From: Spirochaetaceae bacterium
GTDB lineage: Bacteria; Spirochaetota; Spirochaetia; DSM-27196; PWMO01
Direction: 5' to 3'
Assembly (NCBI GenBank): GCA_003558175.1
Contig: PWMO01000120.1
Span: forward strand, 1-6,496
DNA length: 6,496 nucleotides
The position numbers and the translations under genes were made by a program. Of this stretch, positions 1 to 5,202 are shown piece by piece. The notes under the pieces were generated by a model. That model was not told the DNA's origin and searched no databases. It saw only the letters and a list, made by a program, of their open reading frames with translations. The first letter of the stretch is position 1; the number at the start of each line of letters is the position of its first letter.

Positions 1-402
1 CATGCCGCCGTACCACGGATCGGGCACCTCGAGGTCGGCGCTCTGCTGCGGGTCAAACTCCCGAAACATCCTGATCTTCGCGCGCTGCTCGTCGTCCTGC
101 GCCATTCGCTGCAGGATTGAGAAGTTGTCCCGATCCATCGCGAGAACCAGGTCGAAGTCGGATAGATCACGCCTGGTGATTGCGCGCGCCCGATGCCGAA
201 CCGATACTCCGCGGCGGGCCGCCGTCTCGCGCATTCTGCGGTCGGCGTCCTCGCCGACATGGTAGGAACTGACGCCGGTGGAATCCGCCCCGTAGCGCTT
301 CTGCAGTTCCCGCTGTTCGACCATGTGCTCGAACAGCGCCTGAGCCAGCGGGCTTCGACATACGTTTCCCTGGCATACAAACATGATTGCACGTGGTTTC
401 AC
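1..402 (-). CDS. Low-molecular-weight protein tyrosine phosphatase (3' end outside window)
   Basis: Removes phosphate from protein phosphotyrosine in the cytoplasm through a cysteinyl-phosphate intermediate; bacterial members often act on tyrosine kinases of polysaccharide export or on stress-signalling proteins. The 134 visible residues begin MKPRAIMFVCQGNVCRSP, which contains the P-loop C-x-G-N-x-C-R-S-P with nucleophile Cys10 and Arg16. The general-acid loop DPWYGG is at 128-133, with Asp128 as the expected proton donor. The family is usually about 150-160 residues, so roughly 20 C-terminal residues are lost at the left edge. I chose GTG at 402 because GGAG lies 7 nt upstream and it gives the usual few residues before the first strand; the alternative is ATG at 384. 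DPWY favours a phosphatase over a related arsenate reductase. It lies 87 bp downstream of the 490-942 gene on the same strand, so co-transcription is possible. No substrate can be named. Confidence 0.93.
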   Translation of the reverse strand, partial: MKPRAIMFVCQGNVCRSPLAQALFEHMVEQRELQKRYGADSTGVSSYHVGEDADRRMRETAARRGVSVRHRARAITRRDLSDFDLVLAMDRDNFSILQRMAQDDEQRAKIRMFREFDPQQSADLEVPDPWYGGM

Positions 403-489
403 TGCTGATCTCCGGTTGTGTCTTGCCGCGAGCTGGTGCTGCATCCGTGGAGGCATCACGCCGCGGGCTCTTCTGTTACTACCGCGTTA

Positions 490-942
490 CTAGCGCGCCC
501 ACGGTTCCCGCGGCGGCTCGAATATCCAGCCATGGGGGACGGCCTCGGAGTGGATAACCAGAATCGTGGCGATATCCGGCATCTCCAGGTAGACCACGCC
601 CCGTCCACGGCGCAAGCGCCATTCTAGCACGTCAATCCGGTCGCGCGCAACCGGAATCCGGCTCAGCTCTTCAAACGCCTCTCCCAGGTCTACAACGGTG
701 GGCTGCTCTTCGCCCGGTTCAAACAGCAGAAAGAACTGTCCGTACAGGCCGGAGCGCTCTACCTCAAACAGAAGCTCCTCCCGCTCGACGCTGTGATACC
801 GGTAGACGGCCGCGCGCCGCGAGACGGCGACGGTATCCACCACCCTGCCCGCCTCCAGCACTTCCACGTTGAACTCGGCCACCTGCGGAGCAACCAGATG
901 AACTGAGAGAATCAGCGCGTAAACCAATTGTGACGACAGCAT
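490..942 (-). CDS. Hypothetical protein, probably exported
   Basis: I do not recognise this 150-residue protein. Residues about 5-22 (QLVYALILSVHLVAPQVA) are hydrophobic and look like a signal peptide or N-terminal anchor, although the usual positive n-region is missing. The remainder is rich in Glu, Val and Arg, with alternating beta-like stretches such as LLFEVERSG and GQFFLLFEPGEEQ, and ends in an aromatic, proline-rich tail (GWIFEPPREPWAR). There is no cysteine and no catalytic motif that I can identify. ATG 942 is the only ATG start that keeps the hydrophobic segment; a stop codon lies 15 nt upstream in frame. The ribosome site is weak (a run of five G about 6 nt upstream). The start is only 34 nt past the T-tract of the hsp20 terminator, so its own promoter would have to overlap that tract, or it depends on read-through. 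It is followed by the phosphatase gene. A beta-rich periplasmic or surface protein is a guess. Confidence 0.62.
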   Translation of the reverse strand: MLSSQLVYALILSVHLVAPQVAEFNVEVLEAGRVVDTVAVSRRAAVYRYHSVEREELLFEVERSGLYGQFFLLFEPGEEQPTVVDLGEAFEELSRIPVARDRIDVLEWRLRRGRGVVYLEMPDIATILVIHSEAVPHGWIFEPPREPWAR

Positions 943-976
943 CAGGGGCCCCCGCTACAGTATCGGCAACCGGACG

Positions 977-1010
977 AAAAAAGAAAACCTCCCACGCGTG
1001 GCACGGGAGG
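977..1010 (-). terminator. Intrinsic terminator downstream of hsp20
   Basis: On the minus strand, CCTCCC (1010-1005) pairs with GGGAGG (993-988). Two wobble pairs and a G-C pair can extend the stem inward over a tight loop. The T-rich tract TTTTCTTTTTT follows at once (987-977). This is a classic rho-independent terminator. It lies about 90 nt beyond the hsp20 stop codon and just before the 490-942 gene, so it separates the two transcription units. No T-tract exists in the opposite direction. Confidence 0.88.
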
Positions 1011-1029
1011 CATAGAGTCATAGTCTTCT

Positions 1030-1082
1030 GATCGGTCGCAATTGGGTTCGTCTGAGGCGAACCGCCTTGAAAGCGTCCGATC
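1030..1082 (-). other. Nested stem structure in the hsp20 3' region
   Basis: GATCGG (1030-1035) pairs with CCGATC (1077-1082). After a single mismatched pair (1036/1076) the stem continues as CGC (1037-1039) with GCG (1073-1075), giving 9 pairs out of 10. Inside it sits a second hairpin, GGTTCG (1045-1050) with CGAACC (1058-1063) around a 7-nt loop. The whole 53-nt element lies between the hsp20 stop codon and its terminator, so it would be transcribed in the hsp20 3' untranslated region. It could stabilise the transcript, be a processed 3'-UTR RNA, or be a DNA-level palindrome. No known RNA family is recognised. Confidence 0.5.
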
Positions 1083-1107
1083 AGTTCCGTCAGTTCCGTC
1101 AGTTCTG
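1081..1107. repeat. 9-bp tandem repeat, three copies, over the hsp20 stop codon
   Basis: TCAGTTCCG at 1081-1089 and 1090-1098 is followed by TCAGTTCTG at 1099-1107. On the hsp20 strand the unit reads CAGAACTGA / CGGAACTGA / CGGAACTGA. Because the period is nine, each copy places a TGA in the same frame, so the stop codon of hsp20 is followed by two further in-frame TGA codons. Replication slippage is the simplest origin. Confidence 0.85.
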
Positions 1108-1545
1108 GATGGGGATTGACCGCGGTTTTGATGCCGCGACCTTATCCAGCGTCAGGGTCAGCACTCCATTGCGGTGGTGCGCCTTGATCGCGTCACGATT
1201 AACATCCTTTGGCAGCACAAAGCTCCTTCCAAACTCACGCTGCGCTCGCTCGCGCACCAGGTATCGTGAACCGTTGCCGTTCCCGTGCGAAGTTTCCTGA
1301 GCGGCGTCTCGGTTTGGCGTAGCGTGAATGATCAGCAGGCTGTCTTCGAGCTTCACCTCGATATCGCTTTCAGCAACTCCGGGCAGCTCGGCCTCAAGGA
1401 CGTAGCGCCCCTCCTCTTCATGTATATCGACCGCCGGTGTCCGCCGGTCCCATTCCGCCGTTCGCGGAAAGAGCGACTCCAGTGACGTACGCGAGTAAGA
1501 CCGGGTTGCTGCCGGAGTGCCGGTTCGGGTCAGTATGTATCTCAT
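1099..1545 (-). CDS. Small heat shock protein, Hsp20/alpha-crystallin family
   Basis: ATP-independent cytoplasmic chaperone that binds unfolding proteins and holds them for refolding by DnaK/ClpB-type machines; members form large oligomers. The 148-residue length is typical. Residues 1-36 are a short variable arm. The alpha-crystallin domain spans about 37-136 and begins PAVDIHEEEGRYVLEAELPGV. The family signature A-x-x-x-N-G-V-L is present as AHHRNGVL (122-129), and the I-x-I anchor that docks on neighbouring subunits is Ile144-Pro145-Ile146. The dimerisation loop around 80-93 is Gly/Asn/His-rich (SHGNGNGS). ATG 1545 has a strong AGGAGG ribosome site 7 nt upstream. A sigma-54-type promoter lies 65-80 bp upstream, and the transcript probably ends at the 977-1010 terminator, making this a single-gene unit. 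I saw no CIRCE element, so control seems to run through RpoN rather than HrcA; this is inference. Confidence 0.96.
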   Translation of the reverse strand: MRYILTRTGTPAATRSYSRTSLESLFPRTAEWDRRTPAVDIHEEEGRYVLEAELPGVAESDIEVKLEDSLLIIHATPNRDAAQETSHGNGNGSRYLVRERAQREFGRSFVLPKDVNRDAIKAHHRNGVLTLTLDKVAASKPRSIPIQN

Positions 1546-1551
1546 GCTTTT
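1546..1551 (-). promoter_or_regulatory. Ribosome binding site region of hsp20
   Basis: The minus strand reads AGGAGGAAAAGCATG immediately before and into the start codon (AGGAGG itself lies at 1552-1557; the A/G-rich spacer occupies 1546-1551). It is the strongest Shine-Dalgarno match in the window and fixes ATG 1545 as the start, consistent with a highly expressed chaperone. Confidence 0.85.
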
Positions 1552-1609
1552 CCTCCTGTAACCTGTGTGCGCTGCGTAGAGCGCTCAGTTTTCTTATACC
1601 GGAGTATGT

Positions 1610-1625
1610 AGCATTTATCGTGCCA
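1610..1625 (-). promoter_or_regulatory. Sigma-54 (RpoN) -24/-12 promoter of hsp20
   Basis: The minus strand carries TGGCACGATAAATGCT, against the RpoN consensus TGGCACG-N4-TTGCW. The -24 half matches perfectly, the -12 half matches four of five positions, and the invariant GG and GC doublets have the obligatory 12-bp offset. Transcription would begin near 1600, leaving a leader of about 55 nt that contains the strong ribosome site of hsp20. No sigma-70 pair of similar quality is seen. If correct, an AAA+ enhancer-binding protein controls this gene; none is encoded in the window. Confidence 0.72.
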
Positions 1626-1666
1626 AGAATTCCGTGGTTCGCGACGGCGGAGAAATCTCGATACAA

Positions 1667-1684
1667 TTGTTTTGTTAGAAACAA
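1667..1684. repeat. Inverted repeat TTGTTT-N6-AAACAA upstream of hsp20
   Basis: Perfect 6-bp arms at 1667-1672 and 1679-1684, separated by TGTTAG, in a locally AT-rich stretch. It is centred about 75 bp upstream of the predicted hsp20 transcription start, a position compatible with an activator or IHF-type site for a sigma-54 promoter. The arms are short enough to arise by chance. Confidence 0.3.
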
Positions 1685-1698
1685 CTTAAGGAAAGGGA

Positions 1699-1732
1699 GT
1701 GTGGCCACCATCGCACTGTTTGACGGCCACAC
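1699..1732. repeat. Inverted repeat GTGTGGCC-N18-GGCCACAC between cheY and hsp20
   Basis: Perfect 8-bp arms at 1699-1706 and 1725-1732. Two readings fit. First, it could be an upstream activator site for the hsp20 sigma-54 promoter, lying about 100-130 bp upstream of the predicted start, the usual distance. Second, it could be a terminator of the cheY transcript, because on the minus strand the hairpin is followed by the pyrimidine-rich CTCCCTTTCCTT. The 18-nt loop and the lack of a clean T-run make it a poor terminator. Confidence 0.5.
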
Positions 1733-1894
1733 AAACGCAGAAGAGTCAACCGGAAACAGGAACCATGAAAGGTAAGGGTCAATTTGACACACTTTGCACC
1801 GAACAGGCGTGAAGCGTGTATCTGAAAGAATCGAACCGGGAGTTGTCATAGCTGCCACCGCAAGTCTGCTCGCCGCGGCCGGCGCAACGGCGGA

Positions 1895-2260
1895 TCAGCC
1901 TGCCAGCTTCTTTACAACCGCCAGCAGCTTGTCGGCATTGAACGGTTTGACGATCCAGCCCGTCGCACCCGCCGCTTTGCCCTCGTCCATCTTGGAGGAC
2001 TGGGACTCGGTCGTCAGAACAACGATTGGTACAAACTTGTAGTCCGGGTTTTCCCGTATTTTGGCCGTTAGAGCGATCCCGTCGAGCCTGGGCATATTGA
2101 CGTCGGTTATGATGAGCTGAAACTGTGTGCCGTCCAGTTTGGAAAGGGCGTCGAGTCCGTCTTCCGCCTGCACGACCGAATAGCCGGCCTGATCCAGCAC
2201 AAATGCCACGCTCTGGCGGATAGCCGAGGAATCGTCCACCACAAGTACCGTCTTACTCAT
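1895..2260 (-). CDS. CheY-type single-domain response regulator
   Basis: Stand-alone receiver domain of a two-component or chemotaxis system: a histidine kinase phosphorylates it on aspartate and it then acts by protein contact, having no output domain. The 121 residues show the acidic pair Asp9-Asp10, phospho-acceptor Asp53 (in ITDVNMPRLDG), switch Thr83 and Lys105 (in WIVKPF). The set is complete, so it should be phosphorylatable. ATG 2260 is chosen over the upstream ATG at 2377 because the fold begins at once (MSKTVLVVDDS) and GAGGGG lies a few bases upstream; the longer reading adds 39 residues foreign to the family. No cheA or other chemotaxis gene is adjacent, so it is an orphan here. 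The name CheY is structural; a role in flagellar motor control is likely only if its kinase is CheA. Confidence 0.95.
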   Translation of the reverse strand: MSKTVLVVDDSSAIRQSVAFVLDQAGYSVVQAEDGLDALSKLDGTQFQLIITDVNMPRLDGIALTAKIRENPDYKFVPIVVLTTESQSSKMDEGKAAGATGWIVKPFNADKLLAVVKKLAG

Positions 2261-2300
2261 GTGTCCCCTCTTTGCAGCAAGTATATGGCACCTCGAGTAT

Positions 2301-2317
2301 CCTTTCAAGAGGAAAGG
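2301..2317. repeat. Short hairpin in the cheY/pfkB divergent region
   Basis: CCTTTC (2301-2306) and GAAAGG (2312-2317) form a perfect 6-bp stem over a 5-nt loop. It falls about 40 nt upstream of the cheY start and next to the AT-rich CTATATAAAAGG (2325-2336). It could lie in the cheY leader or act as a small operator shared by the two divergent genes. The stem is short and no T-tract follows. Confidence 0.35.
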
Positions 2318-2331
2318 CTCCAATCTATATA
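2303..2331 (+). promoter_or_regulatory. Possible promoter of the sugar kinase gene
   Basis: TTTCAA (2303-2308) and TATATA (2326-2331) are spaced by 17 bp. The -35 matches three of six and the -10 four of six consensus positions, so this is weak; its support is that it is the only AT-rich island in the 271-bp divergent region. If used, it gives a leader of nearly 200 nt before the kinase gene. No clear promoter for cheY was found on the opposite strand; the palindromic TATATA could serve as its -10 but lacks a matching -35. Confidence 0.25.
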
Positions 2332-2531
2332 AAAGGTATACAGATGACGCCTTGCGCTTTCGACTGCGTTGAACCATTATTGGGTGCAGGAACTATCGGC
2401 GGTTACCCCGTTCGGGTGCCACGCACGGAACTAAAGCGAGTCCGGGCTCAGAACCCCGCTGCCCCGGCCGCAGGTCCAGACGCAGTCACGGTCGGACCGA
2501 AGAGAGACGCCGCCGTAGTCGGGAGGACCAT

Positions 2532-3491
2532 GTGATTCTCTGTTGTGGTGAAGCGCTGATTGACTTTATTCCGACCGTCGCTGCCGCTTCGACTCGCGGC
2601 GCCAACGCAGCGGAGTGCTACACTCCCGCTGTCGGCGGCTCTCCGTTCAATACCGCGGTCGCCGTGGCGCGTCTGGGCGCGCCCGCCGGCTTTCTCAGCC
2701 GCGTCTCGCGCGATCTGTTTGGCGACCAGATCATGGAAGCAATGAACCGCAACTCGGTGGCAACAACCTATGTTGCACGGGGTGAGCAGCCCACCACGCT
2801 GGCCTTCGTGCGCCGCAACGAGCAGGGAGAAGCGCGCTACGCCTTCTTCGCCAACGGATCGGCGGACCGCAGCCTTTCCGCTGACGATACTCCGGCCGAT
2901 TTGCCCGCCTCGGTTTCCTGCCTCGCATTTGGCTCCATCTCGCTGCTGCTGGAGCCCGGGGCAACCACCATCAGCCAATTCGTCCTGCGTGAAGCGGGCC
3001 GTCGAGTGCTCTCCTTCGACCCCAATATCCGGGCGAACCTCATCAGCGATCGACCGGCATATATGCAGCGGTTCCTGTCACTGGCAGCGCACGCAACCAT
3101 CGTCAAGGTAAGCGATGATGACCTGCAATGGCTCTATCCGGACCTGCCGCTTGAAGAGGCCGCTCGCAGCCTGGTACAAGCCGGCACGGCGCTGGTTGTG
3201 GTTACTTGCGGTGCGTCCGGTTCGCTTGCTTTTTCAAGCAATCTGCATGTCGGCGTGCCGGCCCCTGTTACCAAGGTGGCGGACACCGTTGGGGCGGGGG
3301 ACTCCTTTCACGGCGGGCTGCTGGCCTGGCTCCACGATCACGACCTGCTCTCGCTTGCCGCCGTCAGCCAATTGGACAAACGCCAGGCGAAAGCCGCACT
3401 CACGTTTGCGGCACAGGTGGCCGCGGTTACCTGCTCACGCCCCGGAGCCGACCCCGCTTACCGCAGTGAGTTGCCCGCGGAACTGCAGTAG
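2532..3491 (+). CDS. PfkB-family carbohydrate kinase, fructokinase-like
   Basis: Transfers phosphate from ATP to a sugar in the cytoplasm, feeding it into glycolysis. The length of 319 residues is normal for PfkB/ribokinase kinases. The N-terminal sugar-binding strand is GEALIDFIP (6-14), the first signature is VGGSPFNTAVAVARLG (34-49), and the second signature DTVGAGDSFHGGLLAWL lies at 251-267, with the GAGD anion hole and catalytic base Asp257. SFDPNIR at 161-167 is typical of fructokinases, but ribose, nucleoside or other hexose kinases share the scaffold, so the substrate is not fixed. GTG 2532 is the start because GGGAGG sits 5 nt upstream. The ATG two bases earlier is followed directly by TGA. 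The last 34 bp overlap the 3' end of the convergent pepD gene. No transporter or sugar regulator is adjacent to indicate the substrate. Confidence 0.93.
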   Translation: MILCCGEALIDFIPTVAAASTRGANAAECYTPAVGGSPFNTAVAVARLGAPAGFLSRVSRDLFGDQIMEAMNRNSVATTYVARGEQPTTLAFVRRNEQGEARYAFFANGSADRSLSADDTPADLPASVSCLAFGSISLLLEPGATTISQFVLREAGRRVLSFDPNIRANLISDRPAYMQRFLSLAAHATIVKVSDDDLQWLYPDLPLEEAARSLVQAGTALVVVTCGASGSLAFSSNLHVGVPAPVTKVADTVGAGDSFHGGLLAWLHDHDLLSLAAVSQLDKRQAKAALTFAAQVAAVTCSRPGADPAYRSELPAELQ

Positions 3492-5122
3492 GAAGCCAGG
3501 ATCGCGGTGAGAAAGCGCCAGGTCCGTTCGAGTGACGGCAGGCTCAGTCGCTCGTCGGGAGTGTGCGCGTCAAGGATCGTTGGCCCGAGCGACACCATCT
3601 GCATCTCCGGATACGCCTGTGCAATCACGCCGCACTCCAGGCCGGCGTGGACCGCCTCAACTGAAGGATCGCAGGAAAACAACCGGCGGTACACGCCCAC
3701 GCACTGCTGTACCAGCTCGGAATCGGGGTCGGATGTCCAGCCGCCATAGGCCCCCTCAGTTCGAATCTGCGCGCCGTTGGCGGCGGCGATCGATCGGTGC
3801 AACGCCCCAAGCTCCCCCAGCCGATCGGCCGAGAAACTGCGCAGGCTTGCCACAATCTCGATTGCTGCATCGGTGGAGGATACAACGGCCAGGTTGGACG
3901 AGGTTTCTACTGCCGCACTCCCGCCTGCGGCTGGAGTTGCGGGGGCGGTTGCGGGGGCCGTTGCGTTGCGCTTGTCGGTCGTCCGGTACACCCCGTGCGG
4001 CAGCGCCGTAAGAAGCCGTACCGCCTGGACGCTGCTCGCGTGACTTCTGAGCTGCAGCGGCCCTTCAGCCGTCGCACCCTGTTCTGCGTGGACCCGTTGC
4101 AGTTCCGGCGCCGCACCGTGGTAGCTCCCCTTAAGCACGCCGAACTCGATGCGCAGACCCGGGTCGGTGTCACGGTACTCAGCGCGGATGGCGTCGGCGC
4201 ACTGCAGCACCCGCTGCCGGCAGCGCGCATAGTCTTGCGCAGGAAGGGCAAACTCGGCCCGCGCTTCGCGTGCGATCGCGTTGTGTGCACTGCCGCCTTC
4301 AAGGTGCGCCAACTGAAAACCGGGCACCGCGGCAAAGGCCTCCAGCAGCCGCCCGAGCAGTGCGTTGGCATTTGCCCGGCCGCGGTGAATGTCGGTACCT
4401 GAATGCCCGCCCACCAGCCCGGCAACCGAAAGCCGCATACCCAGCTGCTGATCCCGGTTTTGTGCCTGCGAACCTCGCCGCCAGGCCGGTTTTTCAGTCC
4501 GACTCTCCTCACCAACCGTTACCGCGGGTGCGGGCAGGGTCAGCACCATACCGGCGCCACCGGCACAGCCGATGGTCACCGTTCCATCCGACTCTGAATC
4601 GAGATTGATCAGCAAGCGGCCCTTCAAGAACGACCGCTTCAACCCGGAAGCGCCGCGCAGCCCCTCCTCCTCGTCCACCGTGAACAGCAACTCCAGCTGC
4701 GGGTGTGGGACGCCGAGCGACGGCGTCGCTGCCGCGAGGGCCATGGCAACGCCGATGCCGTTGTCGGCGCCGAGCGTGGTCTCTGCGGCACGCAACCAGT
4801 CACCGTCACGCCACGGCAGAATTGGATCGGTATCGAAGTCGTGTACCGAGCCGGAGCGCTTTGCGCACACCATATCGAGGTGCGCCTGGAGCACCACCAC
4901 CGGTGCGTCAGCGCAACGCGCTGAGGAAGGAACGCGCAGCAGAAGGTTCCCGACGTCGTCAACGGCGGTCTCGAAGCCGTTGCCTTCCGCCCAATCCCTC
5001 ACCGTTCGGCGAACGCGCTCCTCCTTTCCGGACCGGCGCGGGACGCGGGAAATCATCTCAAACAGCTGAAGTATCTGGGTGATGTCGCGGGATATCGGCG
5101 TTACCGGTTCCACCTGCTGCAT
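3458..5122 (-). CDS. pepD: Aminoacyl-histidine dipeptidase, PepD family (M20)
   Basis: Cytoplasmic zinc dipeptidase (beta-Ala-His/Xaa-His dipeptidase type) that releases amino acids from dipeptides. Of 554 residues, the first catalytic part shows HLDMV (His81, Asp83), TLGADNG (bridging Asp120), DEEEG (catalytic Glu151, metal Glu152) and LDSES (Asp175). The lid domain begins after about 200 and carries GGHSG (238-242) and NAIARE (281-286). The C-terminal catalytic part has ECG (496-498) and DAHTPDE with metal-binding His520. All expected ligands are present. It is some 70 residues longer than E. coli PepD (485), with extra polar or low-complexity stretches near 205-227, 345-365 and 384-405. 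ATG 5122 has GAGG 11 nt upstream; GTG 5131 is an alternative, and the longer ATG 5224 would run into the rlmN gene. A TACACT (5149-5144) could be its -10. It diverges from rlmN and converges on the sugar kinase. Confidence 0.95.
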   Translation of the reverse strand: MQQVEPVTPISRDITQILQLFEMISRVPRRSGKEERVRRTVRDWAEGNGFETAVDDVGNLLLRVPSSARCADAPVVVLQAHLDMVCAKRSGSVHDFDTDPILPWRDGDWLRAAETTLGADNGIGVAMALAAATPSLGVPHPQLELLFTVDEEEGLRGASGLKRSFLKGRLLINLDSESDGTVTIGCAGGAGMVLTLPAPAVTVGEESRTEKPAWRRGSQAQNRDQQLGMRLSVAGLVGGHSGTDIHRGRANANALLGRLLEAFAAVPGFQLAHLEGGSAHNAIAREARAEFALPAQDYARCRQRVLQCADAIRAEYRDTDPGLRIEFGVLKGSYHGAAPELQRVHAEQGATAEGPLQLRSHASSVQAVRLLTALPHGVYRTTDKRNATAPATAPATPAAGGSAAVETSSNLAVVSSTDAAIEIVASLRSFSADRLGELGALHRSIAAANGAQIRTEGAYGGWTSDPDSELVQQCVGVYRRLFSCDPSVEAVHAGLECGVIAQAYPEMQMVSLGPTILDAHTPDERLSLPSLERTWRFLTAILASYCSSAGNSLR

Positions 5123-5166
5123 GCTGCTCACTGCCTCGAACGCAGTGTAGCGCAGTTGGCCCAGTT

Positions 5167-5196
5167 TTGACACCGGCAGCCGATTCCGCGTATTCT
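5167..5196 (+). promoter_or_regulatory. Sigma-70-type promoter of rlmN
   Basis: A perfect -35 TTGACA (5167-5172), an 18-bp spacer and -10 TATTCT (5191-5196, four of six positions). The predicted transcription start, about 7 nt after the -10, falls on or beside the G of the GTG codon at 5203. This is the best sigma-70 match in the window. It leaves no room for a Shine-Dalgarno sequence, pointing to a leaderless message. Confidence 0.65.
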
Positions 5197-5202
5197 TTCG
5201 AC

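Larger units (their letters stand above)
1546..1894. other. Intergenic region cheY-hsp20 (349 bp)
   Basis: Beyond the sigma-54 promoter and the two inverted repeats listed separately, this stretch contains a GC-rich hairpin just after the cheY stop (CGCCG 1871-1875 with CGGCG 1880-1884, no T-tract) and an 11-bp palindrome GTCAATTTGAC (1778-1788). Base composition is clearly more AT-rich around 1590-1700 than in the flanking genes. No convincing small gene was found: the reading frames crossing it overlap hsp20 or lack a recognisable family. Confidence 0.6.

Noticed and set aside
1437..1775. 112-codon plus-strand frame antisense to the hsp20 start
   Set aside because: Starts inside hsp20 on the wrong strand, has no ribosome site and ends in intergenic sequence.
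1765..1812. 15-codon plus-strand ORF (MKGKGQFDTLCTEQA) after an AGGA-like site
   Set aside because: Very short, the ribosome site is too close to the ATG, and nothing nearby suggests a leader peptide.
1826..1845. GGTTCGATTC on the minus strand, like a tRNA T-loop
   Set aside because: The flanking bases do not form a T-stem, and no acceptor or anticodon arms can be found.
1418..1858. 146-codon open frame on the minus strand between cheY and hsp20, with a CxxC (RCKVC)
   Set aside because: It overlaps the first ~128 bp of hsp20 in another frame, runs through the sigma-54 promoter and inverted repeats, and resembles no family.
2261..2377. Longer cheY start at ATG 2377
   Set aside because: Adds 39 residues foreign to receiver domains; ATG 2260 has a ribosome site and begins the fold directly.
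2392..2400. GCCGATAG on the minus strand upstream of cheY (and GCCGATAC near 960-968), like a sigma-28 -10 box
   Set aside because: No TAAA-type -35 at the required distance for either site.
3797..4515. Long open frames (about 200 codons) on both strands inside pepD
   Set aside because: Shadows of a GC-rich real gene; PepD motifs continue uninterrupted through this stretch.
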